DNA of 64,000 bases from Flavobacterium sp. HTF. GTDB taxonomy: Bacteria > Bacteroidota > Bacteroidia > Flavobacteriales > Flavobacteriaceae. Positions 36,244 through 45,660 of the stretch are shown piece by piece (the first letter of the stretch is position 1; each line of letters begins with the position of its first letter). Position numbers and translations under genes: made by a program. Where the stretch lies: contig NZ_QETH01000002.1 in assembly GCF_003105115.1 (NCBI RefSeq), positions 89,433-153,432 on the forward strand, read 5' to 3'. The notes below the pieces were generated by a model that saw only the letters and a program-made list of their open reading frames with translations, did no database searches and was not told where the DNA came from.

Positions 36244-39200
36244 ATGGTACAAAACTATAGTTATTTTAATTCATTGATTTCAGGGATCTCCACCTGTGGA
36301 AATGCCCTGAAATCAAATGGGTTAAACTGGTTCGTACTCAACTCTGATATTATAATCTTTTATAACAATCCTAAATTCATTATTTTAGGATTATCGCTAT
36401 TTGGATTTCTTGGTTTACTGATTTATCAGTTTTTTAGAATTAAGGCAAAAATTGGCTATTTCATCGAAAAAAAGAAAGAAGATGAAACCGCCGGAAGAGA
36501 ATATCAACTTTATATTTTGTTCTTTGGAATCGCGATGATCCTTATGGAAATCATCAACGAAATCTTTAAAATCAGGCCCAAAAGTTTACTGGTTATAAAT
36601 ATCTCCCTTGGATTTGCTGTATTATTAGGTTATGTATTAACCAATAAAATAAAATTTCTGAGAGACAGGATTCAAACTATATTTATCACTTTCTTCTTTC
36701 TTTATTTTTCTTATATTGCCCGTAACATTCTTTTTCTTTACAATGATGTTGTTCCGATTATAGTATTTCTGATTTCCTTTTTCTTTTCTTATAATATTCT
36801 GAAACCGATAAAAGTTTACTGGATTTTTGTCGGGCTGACTTTTACCTTTTTGGCTGTAACGGTTGTTTTTCGTTTAATTCCGCTAAAAACCTCCATCTTA
36901 TTAATCAATTTTTCTATCCTGATTTCTATTGTGAATCAGGTAAAATACGCTGTTTTATTAAATAGTCATGATAGTTTCAGGTTTACAAATGAAATTGTTC
37001 ACAAAGGAAATTCACTCACCATAGCGACCAATCAAAAAGGGGAAATATTATTCTGCAGCGAAACAATCACTTCCATTTTGGGTTATTTGCCGGAAGAAGT
37101 CATGGCAATGAAATTCTGGAAACTTACTGAAGACAAACGGTTCGTTAAAAAAAACCACGACAAAAAACAGATTGATGACAAGCTCTACATTCAGAAATTA
37201 AAAAGTAAAAGCGGGGAATACAAATACATTCAGTGGAAAGACAAAAAATTCTCTGACGATTTGATTATCAGTATCGGACAGGATGTTACCGAACAGATAA
37301 TTGTGCAGGATCAATATAAAAACCTGATCCAGACCGCTACCGATATTATTTTTGAAATGAATGTTGACGGTTATTTTACCTTTATAAATGAGTTCGGATT
37401 TTCTATTCTGGGCTATTCTGAAAATGAAATCTTAACGCAGCATTATTCTAATTTTATCCATGACGATTACATCAAAAGTGCTGTAGATTTTTATGAAAAT
37501 TTAGAACAAAACGAAATCAATTACCCTACTATCGAGATTCCGGTTTTAAAGAAAAACGGAGAAGAATTATGGATTTCTCAGAAAGTAATAATCCGCAAGA
37601 ATGATTTGGGGCAAACAATAGGTTTTGCAGGAATTGCAAGAGATATTACCGAAATAAAAAACATCGAAAACGAGAAAAAGCGACGTCTTGAAAAGATTGA
37701 AGCATACAATAATTCAACCAAAAAATTATCGACAACCGATTTTAGAAATTACAATAACTTTAAAACCGTTATAGATTATATTATTCAGGAAGCGGCAACT
37801 GTATCAAAAACAAACAGGGTCAGTTTCTGGAGATATTCTGATGATATTATTACCTGCCAAAATATATTCAGCAGAGATAGTCAGACGCTGAATGATAAAA
37901 ATATCCTGGATAAGGAATCGTATCCGATTTACTTTGAAACCTTAAAAAACAAGGCTATTATAAACGCCCCGGACGTATTCAATAAACTAGAAACATCAGA
38001 ATTCAAGGAGGTTTATTTTACCAAAAACAAAATAAAATCAATGCTGGATGTCCCTATTTTCTTAAACGGACAATTAGCAGGAGTTGCCTGTTTTGAAAGC
38101 ACAGATGATAAAAGGGAATGGGATAACGAAGATATAAATTATGCCAAAACCATATCTGATGTTATTTCCCTTGCCATTTCATCTCAGATGCGTCTTAGGG
38201 CTGAAAAGAAACTGGAACTAAAAAGTGAATTACTTTCGGCATTAGCGCTTTGTACAGAAAAGTTTCTAATGAGCAAAAGTACCAAAGAAATGTTTGAGGA
38301 AACTTATGAAATTATAGGGGAAGCTTCAAATGTAGATCACATTTTTTATTATGAAAAAGATTTTGAGACCCAGACTATCAGTCAGAAACACAAATGGTCA
38401 AAAGATGGCGTAATGCATCAAATCACCAAATTACAACAGTTTACAGAAGAGAATTTAAAAGAAATAATCCTTCATTCGCAAAGCAAAAAGGTTTTAAGTA
38501 CCTTAACCAAAGATCTTGAAGATACCTTTTTCAAAAACTTATTGGTTATGAACGAAATCAAGTCAATTCTGATTTTGCCTTTATATGCCAATAATAACTT
38601 TTCGGGGTTTATAGGTTTTGATGACTGTACCAGAGAAAGAAAATGGACAGAAGACGAAATCTATATATTTCAGACACTTGCAAACAATATTTCCTCGGCT
38701 TTGGACCGAAACCGCAATCAGGCAAAAATCAAAGAAAGCGAAGATGCCATAAAAGCCAAAGAACTGGCAGAAGCGGCCAACAAATCCAAATCTGATTTCC
38801 TGGCCAATATGTCGCATGAAATTCGTACGCCGCTAAACGGTATTATCGGATTCACTCATTTACTGATGAAAACCAATCTGGAAGAAATTCAGGAAAAATA
38901 CATGACAACGATCAATCAGTCAGCCCATTCCCTGTTAGAAATTATAAATGACATTCTTGATTTCTCTAAAATTGAAGCCGGAAAATTAGAGCTTTTTATA
39001 GATCTCTATGACATACAGAAAATTCTGGGGCAGATTTTTGACCTGATTGTTTACGAATCAAATCAAAAAAACCTTCAACTGGAACTGAATGTAGACCCAA
39101 ATGTCCCAAAATACATCTGGACAGATATTGTTCGTTTAAAACAAATCCTGATTAACCTTTTATCAAATGCCATTAAGTTTACGAATGAAGGTTCAATCAA

Positions 39201-39930
39201 ATTAAACGTTTCGGTACTTGAGAAAAAATCAGAGGAAAATTATCTGATTCGTTTTGCAGTAATTGATACCGGAATTGGTATTTTGGAGCAAAATCAAAAG
39301 AAAATTTTTAAGGCTTTTTCTCAGGAAGACAGTTCGACAACCAGAAAATTTGGGGGTACAGGTTTAGGGCTTACTATTTCGAACCAATTACTGGCTTTAA
39401 TGGAAAGCCGTTTGCAGGTTAAAAGTAAAATAGATCACGGCAGCACTTTTTATTTTGACATCAATTTAAATATCAGCCATAAAAGCATTAATGAAAAATA
39501 TCAGATTATATCCAAAACAAGAAATCAGGAATACGATTTAGACTATTATTCCAGTCAGAAAAAATTAAGCGTTTTAATTGTTGAAGACAACAAAGTAAAT
39601 ATGCTTTTGTTAAAGACAATCTTAAAAAACCTGAACATCAATACCATTATTTACGAATGCGAAAACGGTTATGAAGCTGTAAACCAAATAGAAACTATTA
39701 ATCCCGATTTGGTTTTTATGGATATACAAATGCCGATTATGAATGGTTATGAAGCCACAAGAGCAATCAGAAGTACACTGACTGGCAAGAGCATCCCCAT
39801 TATCGCTGTTACGGCCGGTGCCGAAAAAGACGAACGAAACAAATGTATTTCTGCCGGAATGAATGATTATATCTCAAAACCCATTATTCGCGGTACTGTA
39901 GAAGAGGCTTTATCGAAATGGGTAAAATAA
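36244..39930 (+). CDS. Hybrid sensor histidine kinase/response regulator with membrane, PAS and GAF domains
   Basis: 1228 residues. The N-terminal ~240 residues hold about seven membrane helices. Then come two PAS domains (about 255-345 and 352-465), two GAF domains (about 480-640 and 660-820), and HisKA with His858 in [11 protein letters not shown]. HATPase follows, with [16 protein letters not shown] and [10 protein letters not shown], and a C-terminal receiver with Asp1160 in [12 protein letters not shown], plus MNDYISKP. It is probably a phosphorelay that starts from a membrane or cytoplasmic signal. No partner Hpt or regulator gene is adjacent. The signal is unknown. Confidence 0.9.
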   Translation: MVQNYSYFNSLISGISTCGNALKSNGLNWFVLNSDIIIFYNNPKFIILGLSLFGFLGLLIYQFFRIKAKIGYFIEKKKEDETAGREYQLYILFFGIAMILMEIINEIFKIRPKSLLVINISLGFAVLLGYVLTNKIKFLRDRIQTIFITFFFLYFSYIARNILFLYNDVVPIIVFLISFFFSYNILKPIKVYWIFVGLTFTFLAVTVVFRLIPLKTSILLINFSILISIVNQVKYAVLLNSHDSFRFTNEIVHKGNSLTIATNQKGEILFCSETITSILGYLPEEVMAMKFWKLTEDKRFVKKNHDKKQIDDKLYIQKLKSKSGEYKYIQWKDKKFSDDLIISIGQDVTEQIIVQDQYKNLIQTATDIIFEMNVDGYFTFINEFGFSILGYSENEILTQHYSNFIHDDYIKSAVDFYENLEQNEINYPTIEIPVLKKNGEELWISQKVIIRKNDLGQTIGFAGIARDITEIKNIENEKKRRLEKIEAYNNSTKKLSTTDFRNYNNFKTVIDYIIQEAATVSKTNRVSFWRYSDDIITCQNIFSRDSQTLNDKNILDKESYPIYFETLKNKAIINAPDVFNKLETSEFKEVYFTKNKIKSMLDVPIFLNGQLAGVACFESTDDKREWDNEDINYAKTISDVISLAISSQMRLRAEKKLELKSELLSALALCTEKFLMSKSTKEMFEETYEIIGEASNVDHIFYYEKDFETQTISQKHKWSKDGVMHQITKLQQFTEENLKEIILHSQSKKVLSTLTKDLEDTFFKNLLVMNEIKSILILPLYANNNFSGFIGFDDCTRERKWTEDEIYIFQTLANNISSALDRNRNQAKIKESEDAIKAKELAEAANKSKSDFLANMSHEIRTPLNGIIGFTHLLMKTNLEEIQEKYMTTINQSAHSLLEIINDILDFSKIEAGKLELFIDLYDIQKILGQIFDLIVYESNQKNLQLELNVDPNVPKYIWTDIVRLKQILINLLSNAIKFTNEGSIKLNVSVLEKKSEENYLIRFAVIDTGIGILEQNQKKIFKAFSQEDSSTTRKFGGTGLGLTISNQLLALMESRLQVKSKIDHGSTFYFDINLNISHKSINEKYQIISKTRNQEYDLDYYSSQKKLSVLIVEDNKVNMLLLKTILKNLNINTIIYECENGYEAVNQIETINPDLVFMDIQMPIMNGYEATRAIRSTLTGKSIPIIAVTAGAEKDERNKCISAGMNDYISKPIIRGTVEEALSKWVK

Positions 39931-40022
39931 GCTAAAAGTTAATTCGTTTGAGTTACTTTATTTTCAAAAAAATCTATAAATTCGTACAACTAAAATCATA
40001 ATAACCGTTAATACAATACTAT

Positions 40023-40871
40023 ATGAAGTGGCTAGGCAGAAGACAAAGTGATAATGTTGAAGACAGAAGAGGTGTTTCTGGCGGAAAAGTAGCTCTGGGA
40101 GGCGGAGTTATTGGTATAATTATTTTGTTGCTAAACGTTTTTGGTGGTGAAACCGGCCAGACAGTAGGAAATGTATTAGAGCAAATGCAGGGCGGACAAC
40201 AGCAAACTGAAGCTGCTGCACCATTGAGTAAGGAAGATAAAGAAATGGGAGATTTTGTCAGGGTGATTCTGGCTGACAATGAAGATATCTGGAGCAAAAT
40301 ATTCGCTGACAACGGAATGACTTATGAAAAACCAAAATTGGTGCTTTTCAGAGGTTCTGTTCAGACAGCCTGCGGTGGAGCTTCATCTGCTTCCGGTCCG
40401 TTTTATTGCCCGGGAGACAGAAAAGTTTATATGGACCTGGCTTTCTTTGAAGAGTTAAAAACAAAGTTTGGAGCCAAAGGCGGCGACTTTGCGATTGCAT
40501 ACGTTATAGCACACGAAATTGGCCATCATATTCAGACTTTATTGGGGACGTCTGCTAAAATGCGTCAGGAACAGGAAGGAAAAAGTGAAGCTGAAGCGAA
40601 TAAACTTTCGGTTGCATTAGAGTTACAGGCCGATTTTTATGCGGGAGTCTGGACACATTACAATAAAGAAAATTTAGATGTTGGTGATATCGAAGAAGCG
40701 TTGAGCGCTGCCAATGCAGTTGGAGACGATGCTATTCAGAGTAAAATGCAGGGTCATATAGTTCCGGATTCCTTTACCCACGGAACATCAGAACAGAGAA
40801 TGTACTGGTTTAAAAAAGGTTTCAACACCGGAGATATTAAACAGGGAACTACTTTTGAGGAAATAAGATAA
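40023..40871 (+). CDS. Neutral zinc metallopeptidase (YpfJ-like)
   Basis: 282 residues. The zinc site is HEIGHH at 164-169. Other family marks are the N-terminal MKWLGRRQSDNVEDRRG, one membrane helix at about 31-48 (VIGIIILLLNVFGG), RGSVQTACGGASSASGPFY, CPGDRKVYMDLAFF, and the later helix LELQADFYAGVW with its third metal ligand. The catalytic domain would face the periplasm. Substrates are not known. A variant -7 box TAAATTCG lies at 39977-39984. It is followed by a terminator at 40898. Confidence 0.9.
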   Translation: MKWLGRRQSDNVEDRRGVSGGKVALGGGVIGIIILLLNVFGGETGQTVGNVLEQMQGGQQQTEAAAPLSKEDKEMGDFVRVILADNEDIWSKIFADNGMTYEKPKLVLFRGSVQTACGGASSASGPFYCPGDRKVYMDLAFFEELKTKFGAKGGDFAIAYVIAHEIGHHIQTLLGTSAKMRQEQEGKSEAEANKLSVALELQADFYAGVWTHYNKENLDVGDIEEALSAANAVGDDAIQSKMQGHIVPDSFTHGTSEQRMYWFKKGFNTGDIKQGTTFEEIR

Positions 40872-40897
40872 TACACAAACCAAATATAATAACCGCT

Positions 40898-40928
40898 AAA
40901 AAGCATGACTTAATCGTCGTGCTTTTTT
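40898..40928 (+). terminator. Rho-independent terminator after the zinc peptidase
   Basis: The stem AAAAGCATGAC / GTCGTGCTTTT (one mismatch) around TTAATC is followed by seven T. Confidence 0.8.
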
Positions 40929-40938
40929 TGTTTTTTTG

Positions 40939-41215
40939 AACCATATAAGTGATATAAGTTCATTTTACACTTAGACTGTATTTTAATAAAAAATCTAGAG
41001 GTCATATTAGAAAACATAGCCAGCGGTTTCAACCGCTGGAACGCAAAGTATATCACAGCAAATATTCCTGCTATTCCTGTGAGCATCCCGAGCGTCCCCG
41101 CGGTTGAAACCGCGGGCAATATTTGAATATTAGTTTTTTTTATTTAAGCTTTCGCTTTTTAACCTTAGCGATATTCAGCTTTGATCTAAAATAAACTTAT
41201 ATCACTTATATGGTT
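40939..41215. repeat. 277 bp MITE-like element with perfect 22 bp terminal inverted repeats
   Basis: The ends are AACCATATAAGTGATATAAG.. (40939-40960) and its exact reverse complement (41194-41215), with flanks continuing nearly symmetrically. Inside are two palindromes, CCAGCGGTT/AACCGCTGG (41020-41039) and CCCGCGGTT/AACCGCGGG (41097-41116), whose cores are reverse complements of each other. No transposase is encoded. The short minus-strand frame across it is not a believable gene. It fills the space between the zinc peptidase terminator and tRNA-His. Confidence 0.85.
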
Positions 41216-41233
41216 TAAAAAAATTAAACGCAC

Positions 41234-41263
41234 AAAAAAAGCCTTGAATTTCTTCAAGGCTTT
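41234..41263 (-). terminator. Terminator downstream of tRNA-His
   Basis: On the minus strand the stem AAAGCCTTGAA / TTCAAGGCTTT, with a GAAA loop, is followed by seven T, just after the tRNA 3' end. Confidence 0.85.
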
Positions 41264-41270
41264 GAAACTG

Positions 41271-41345
41271 GGTGGCTGACCGGGTTCGAACCGGCGACCC
41301 GCGGCACCACAAACCGCTACTCTAACCAACTGAGCTACAACCACC
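41271..41345 (-). tRNA. tRNA-His (anticodon GUG)
   Basis: Reading the minus strand, the cloverleaf closes: extra G at -1 and acceptor GTGGTTG paired with CAGCCAC, D-arm GCTC/GAGT, anticodon stem GCGGT/GCCGC with loop TTGTGGT giving GUG, T-arm CCGGTTCGAACCCGG. The extra 5' G opposite C73 is the mark of histidine tRNA. The CCA end is not encoded fully (C73, then CAG). The transcript ends at the hairpin 41234-41263. The tRNA lies next to the MITE-like element. Confidence 0.95.
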
Positions 41346-41410
41346 ATTTTTGCTTAGCGAGTGCAAATATATAACAAAGGTTTACTTCTACAAAGAAAAA
41401 AATGAAAAAA

Positions 41411-42127
41411 TTACACTAAATCTTCTAAGCTATTGACTGCCAAACATCTTTCTACAGTAAAACCTTCAGCAAAATCTTTACCAACCAGCCTTCCTAGGTC
41501 CTGGGCACGGTAATTTAGGCTTTCCAGGAAGTTTTTACTCGTTATGGGCGTTGCAGGCTCATTAGAATCCGGATCATAAAATTGTGTTTTATAAGCCAGG
41601 ACCGCTTCTATTTTTTTCTGTTCAAAGCCCGTAATGTCCACTACAAAATCCGGTTCAAGATTTTTCCACTGAATATAATGATATACTACTTTGGGTCTCC
41701 ACGCTTCCTGATTCACTCCGTCAATCGAAGTTTCAATTTTCATTAGTCCGGACAAAAAGCAGGCATCAGATACTAATTTACTTCCTTTTCCGTGATCTAT
41801 GTGACGATCATCAACTGCATTGCACAATACGATTTCAGGTCTGTATTTACGGATCATTTTAATTACTTCCAGCTGATGTTTTTCATCATTGGTAAAAAAA
41901 CCATCCCGCATCTTCAAATTCTCACGAACCAAAACACCTAATATTTTTGCCGCATCGGCAGCTTCCTGATCACGTATTTCAGCCGAACCGCGTGTACCGA
42001 GTTCACCGCGTGTTAAATCAACAATACCCACTTTCTTACCAAGTGATACTTCTTTCAAAATAGTTCCGGCGCAACCCAATTCTACATCATCGGGATGAGC
42101 ACCAAAGGCTAATATGTCTAATTTCAT
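41411..42127 (-). CDS. bshB1: Bacillithiol biosynthesis deacetylase BshB1
   Basis: 238 residues. AHPDDVELG is the metal-binding motif of the LmbE-like deacetylases, and VDLTRGELGTRGSAEIRDQE is the BshB1 signature. The later segment with DRHIDHGKGS carries a further metal ligand. The enzyme removes acetyl from GlcNAc-malate to make GlcN-malate, the second step to bacillithiol, the main low-molecular-weight thiol in many Bacteroidota. It is cytoplasmic. A heptamer repeat tract separates it from menF on the same strand. Confidence 0.93.
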   Translation of the reverse strand: MKLDILAFGAHPDDVELGCAGTILKEVSLGKKVGIVDLTRGELGTRGSAEIRDQEAADAAKILGVLVRENLKMRDGFFTNDEKHQLEVIKMIRKYRPEIVLCNAVDDRHIDHGKGSKLVSDACFLSGLMKIETSIDGVNQEAWRPKVVYHYIQWKNLEPDFVVDITGFEQKKIEAVLAYKTQFYDPDSNEPATPITSKNFLESLNYRAQDLGRLVGKDFAEGFTVERCLAVNSLEDLV

Positions 42128-42147
42128 TTTGTTTTTTTGTTTGTTTT

Positions 42148-42196
42148 GTTTCAGGTTTCAGGTTGCATACAGAACGTGAAACTTGAAACCTGAAAC
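42148..42196. repeat. Heptamer repeat with inverted arms (GTTTCAG / CTGAAAC)
   Basis: Two GTTTCAG units (42148-42161) face TGAAACTTGAAACCTGAAAC (42177-42196), between bshB1 and menF. The arms end exactly at the menF stop codon. Confidence 0.85.
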
Positions 42197-43260
42197 TATT
42201 TTTTTAAAACTCTTTTCATCGTCATGGATTTGTTGACGCTTTCCTCCCATTCTTTTTCAGGAATGCTTTCTTTTGTAATTCCGCATCCCATATATAAAAT
42301 GGCTTTATTTTCCTGTATTTGCATACTTCGTAAATTTACGAATAAATCAGAACTTGCTGTGTTTCCGGCAAAACTGCTGTTTAGTTCTCCCAGAAAACCA
42401 GTATAAAAAGTCCGGTCGTAATTTTCATTTTCTAAGATAAAGGCTTTCGATTTCTTTTTTGGAAGCCCACATATCGCAGGTGTTGGATGCAAAGTATCAA
42501 TCACTTCCTCCAAAGTAGAATTATCCTTTAAAACTCCCGAAATATCGGTTTTAATATGCCAGATTGATCCGGCTCTAAGGCTGTAAGGTTCTGAAACTAC
42601 AACCGAAGCTGCAAATTCCCTAAGTCTTTTTACTATAAAATCGGTTACGTATTGCTGTTCATCTTTTTCTTTCTGCTGCCAGACAATTTCAGTTTCCGGA
42701 TTATCTTTTTGCGTTCCTGCCAAAGCCATGGTTTCAAAAACATTTCCGTTTGCCTTTAATAATTTTTCTGGCGTTGCTCCCATCCAGAGTCCAATTTCCG
42801 GATGAAAAAAACAATAACAAAAAGTAGCCGGATACAGTTGTACCAAATGCTGAAATGTTTCTATAAAATCAAATTCAGCCAGTTGCACGTCTTCACTTCT
42901 TGATAAAACAACTTTTTTGAATTCTTCGTTTTTAATTGCGTGAATTCCTTTGGCAACCAAAGATTCATATTGAAATTTCGCCTCAGCATCAAAATTAAGA
43001 TCGTCAATTTCAATCGGAGCAAATGATGTTGTTTCTTTTTCAGCCGTTATGATTTCCGATTCACTTTCAGGAATTAAAATCAGCTGTTTTTCATCAAAAG
43101 AAGCAAAAACAAATCCTTTTTCGCTGTAATCCGATACGTGGTATAAAGTATTATTTTGCTGTAAAATCCCAATAAAATTTGAAGTATTGGGTTTTGAATA
43201 AAGTACAAATGGCAGATTTTGTTCTTTATGAGATTTAATTTTTAAGAAAAATGGATTCAT
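42196..43260 (-). CDS. menF: Isochorismate synthase (menaquinone pathway type)
   Basis: 354 residues of the chorismate-binding family. KGIHAIKNEEFKKVVLSR, the segment FCYCFFHPEIGLWMGATPEK, then ETMALAGTQ, TLHPTPAICGLPK and YTGFLGELN follow the isochorismate synthase order. It converts chorismate to isochorismate, which feeds menaquinone in an organism like this, the respiratory quinone of Bacteroidota. A siderophore role (entC) is less likely here because there are no siderophore genes nearby. The thioesterase gene ends 3 bases upstream, so the two are likely one transcript. Confidence 0.85.
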   Translation of the reverse strand: MNPFFLKIKSHKEQNLPFVLYSKPNTSNFIGILQQNNTLYHVSDYSEKGFVFASFDEKQLILIPESESEIITAEKETTSFAPIEIDDLNFDAEAKFQYESLVAKGIHAIKNEEFKKVVLSRSEDVQLAEFDFIETFQHLVQLYPATFCYCFFHPEIGLWMGATPEKLLKANGNVFETMALAGTQKDNPETEIVWQQKEKDEQQYVTDFIVKRLREFAASVVVSEPYSLRAGSIWHIKTDISGVLKDNSTLEEVIDTLHPTPAICGLPKKKSKAFILENENYDRTFYTGFLGELNSSFAGNTASSDLFVNLRSMQIQENKAILYMGCGITKESIPEKEWEESVNKSMTMKRVLKK

Positions 43261-43263
43261 AAT

Positions 43264-43695
43264 TTATTCCCTTTTCTTTCTGTCCAGGACCATATTCGTC
43301 AATTTGCAAAGTGAAATCAAATTTTCTTCTTCATCAGTAATTTTGATTTCCCAAAGGTGAATACTTCTTCCTTTATGAATGATTCTTGCGGTTCCGAAGA
43401 CAAAACCTTCACGGATACTTTTTAAGTGATTGGCTGAGATTTCAATTCCGCGGACTTCCTGCTCTTTCGGATCAATAAAAAAATGCGAAGCAGCGCTTCC
43501 CACACTTTCGGCCAGAGCTACCGAAGCACCTCCGTGTAACAAACCCATAGGCTGATGAACAGAAGGATTTACCGGCATTTTGGCAACCAAAAAATCTTCG
43601 CCAGCGTCTATATATTCGATTTTCAGGGTTTCCATTAAGGTATTTTTTGAAAAATCGTTGCAGTATGCTATAATTTGCTCTTTTGTGTAATTCAT
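43264..43695 (-). CDS. Hotdog-fold thioesterase (PaaI-like; likely DHNA-CoA hydrolase)
   Basis: 143 residues. Hotdog features: MPVNPSVHQPMGLLHGGASVALAESVGS with the catalytic-region Gly and Glu, then GTARIIHKGRSIHLWEIKI. It lies directly upstream of menF on the same strand with a 3-base gap. In menaquinone synthesis a hotdog thioesterase hydrolyses 1,4-dihydroxy-2-naphthoyl-CoA, so MenI-like activity is the best guess from context. Phenylacetyl-CoA thioesterase is the alternative. It is cytoplasmic. Confidence 0.8.
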   Translation of the reverse strand: MNYTKEQIIAYCNDFSKNTLMETLKIEYIDAGEDFLVAKMPVNPSVHQPMGLLHGGASVALAESVGSAASHFFIDPKEQEVRGIEISANHLKSIREGFVFGTARIIHKGRSIHLWEIKITDEEENLISLCKLTNMVLDRKKRE

Positions 43696-43820
43696 TAAGA
43701 TAAACTTTAAAGTCGTAAAATTAAAGAAAAGATGAGATACAAATCGAAAATAGATTTAAAATTAAAAAATCATCTTACAAACAAATTAGTTTTTTCCTAT
43801 TTTTACAGAAAACAATTCAA

Positions 43821-45335
43821 ATGCGTCATTATTTTGCACTCTTTATTTTTGGGATTCTTTTAGCTGTCAGTTCGTGCCGTACTGATTTTGATACAGTTGC
43901 CAGTTCCGGAAATTTAAAGTTCTCAAGAGATACCGTTTATTTGGATACCGTTTTTAAAAACATCGGCTCGAGTACCTATCAGCTTAAAGTGTATAATGAA
44001 AGCAAGGAAGACATTTCGATTCCGGTAATCCAGCTTAAAAAAGGATTAAGTTCCAAATACCGAATGACGGTTGACGGAATGAGCGGAAACAACGGAAAAA
44101 TCTTCAATAATGTTACGCTTTTGGCAAAAGACAGTTTGTATATTTTTATAGAAACTACGGCCGATATTACAGATGCCAATCCTGCCGATTTTTTATATAC
44201 CGATGAAATCGAATTTGACAGCGGTGCCAATCTTCAAAAGGTGGCTCTGGTAACTTTAATTCAGGATGCCGTTTTTTTATATCCAAAACAAAATCCCGAC
44301 GGTACAAAAGAAAAAATTCAGATCGATGGCAAAGAGACAGATGGTTTTTATTTGGATGAAAATGATGCTGTTAACGGAAATGAGCTTCTTTTTACAAATG
44401 ACAAACCGTATGTTATTTACGGCTTTGCAGGCGTTCCGGAAAACAAAACAGTAACATTTGAAGCCGGATCGAGAGTATTTTTTCACGCTAATTCCGGACT
44501 TTTTGTAGATAAAAACGCTTCTTTACAAATTAACGGAGAAGTTTCTGCTACCGAAAAATCAGAAAACGAAGTTATTTTTGAAGGCGATCGTTTAGAGCCT
44601 CAATATTCCGATATTCCGGGTCAGTGGAATTCTATTATTTTATCGGAAGGAAGTGCCAATCACTCTATCAATCATCTGACTTTAAAAAATGCAACAATTG
44701 GATTATCTGTTAACAATCAGATTGCAACAACGGTTCAGATCAAAAATACACAGATTTACAACTGTTCCCAATACGGAATTTTAGCTCAGAACTCCCGAAT
44801 CAATGGCGAAAACCTTGTCATTAATTATTCTGGTTTAGCAGGTTTATCCTGTGTTTATGGCGGTGATTACAGCTTTACACATTCTACTTTTTACAACAAC
44901 TGGCCAAATAGCGAACATTTTGCCGTTCATATAAGCAACAAACTGGCAGGTGCAACTCCCGAAGCCAAAGACCTGACTCAGGCCACTTTTAATAATTGTA
45001 TTATTTATGGCTCGGGTACAAATGAATTTAATTTAGACAAAAGCACCAATGCTCAATTTGTATATCAGCTAAATAATTGTTTGCTTAAATTCAGCAGTTC
45101 AGGCTCTAATCCGGATTACCAGTTTAAAGATGATGCGGTTCACTACAACCAAATTATCCTAAATGAAAATCCGAAGTTTTTGAATGCTTCTCAGAATAAA
45201 TTCAATATTGACAATACTTCTGCCGCTTTCGCGAAAGGAAATCAGACTTATGCAATTCCGACAGATATTTTAGGAATTACAAGAACTTCCCCACCGGATT
45301 TGGGTGCTTATCAAAGCCAGGATTTCCCGAAGTAA
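43821..45335 (+). CDS. Lipoprotein with right-handed parallel beta-helix
   Basis: 504 residues. The N-terminus is a lipoprotein signal with lipobox VSSC (Cys19). Residues 25-140 look like an immunoglobulin-like strand domain (VYLDTVFKNIGSSTYQLKVYN). The C-terminal 270 residues show parallel beta-helix coil repeats (INHLTLKNATIGLSVNNQ, the segment IKNTQIYNCSQYGILAQNS, then FNNCIIYGSG). Such helices bind or cut carbohydrates, but no catalytic residues can be singled out. It is probably anchored to the outer membrane. The family is common in Bacteroidota. Confidence 0.75.
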   Translation: MRHYFALFIFGILLAVSSCRTDFDTVASSGNLKFSRDTVYLDTVFKNIGSSTYQLKVYNESKEDISIPVIQLKKGLSSKYRMTVDGMSGNNGKIFNNVTLLAKDSLYIFIETTADITDANPADFLYTDEIEFDSGANLQKVALVTLIQDAVFLYPKQNPDGTKEKIQIDGKETDGFYLDENDAVNGNELLFTNDKPYVIYGFAGVPENKTVTFEAGSRVFFHANSGLFVDKNASLQINGEVSATEKSENEVIFEGDRLEPQYSDIPGQWNSIILSEGSANHSINHLTLKNATIGLSVNNQIATTVQIKNTQIYNCSQYGILAQNSRINGENLVINYSGLAGLSCVYGGDYSFTHSTFYNNWPNSEHFAVHISNKLAGATPEAKDLTQATFNNCIIYGSGTNEFNLDKSTNAQFVYQLNNCLLKFSSSGSNPDYQFKDDAVHYNQIILNENPKFLNASQNKFNIDNTSAAFAKGNQTYAIPTDILGITRTSPPDLGAYQSQDFPK

Positions 45336-45357
45336 AACTGTAAAAAAACCTTTATTC

Positions 45358-45376
45358 ACCATATAAGTGATTTAAG
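45358..45376. repeat. Solo copy of the MITE-like terminal repeat
   Basis: ACCATATAAGTGATTTAAG matches 18 of 19 bases of the terminal repeat at 40939, 20 bases after the beta-helix gene stop. It suggests another, degenerate end of the same element. Confidence 0.6.
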
Positions 45377-45402
45377 AAAAAATAAGTTCTTTATGAATTT
45401 TA

Positions 45403-45478
45403 CTCGCAAAGTCGCGAAGTCGCAAAGTTTAATTTTAAAGCAAAACACAAAATCTTTGCGACTTCGCGACTTTGCGAG
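45403..45478. repeat. Perfect 25 bp inverted repeat
   Basis: CTCGCAAAGTCGCGAAGTCG.. (45403-45427) and its exact reverse complement (45454-45478) flank 26 bases. Each arm repeats GTCGC internally. It is part of the common 'ACTTCGCGACTTTGCG' repeat of Bacteroidota; the short open frames over it on both strands are artefacts. The rest of 45336-45660 holds nothing else I recognise. Confidence 0.92.
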
Positions 45479-45660
45479 ATTACAAAAACTTTGTGTCTTC
45501 GCAGCAATAAAAATAACACGTAAGAAAATATACCTTAAAATTAAACATCCCTTAACGCAATGCATTCATAAAAGTAGTAGATTTGTTACAATACAAAAAT
45601 AACTTACTAAAAATCAGATTTTTAAAATCGTATTTCTCACCAAATCTTACGCTGCTTACT

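Noticed and set aside
40910..41119. Minus-strand gene of 69 residues
   Set aside because: It covers the palindromes of the MITE-like element and reads repeat-derived sequence.
45356..45602. Small genes on both strands between the beta-helix and endonuclease genes
   Set aside because: They translate the 25 bp inverted repeat and its flanks and have no other support.
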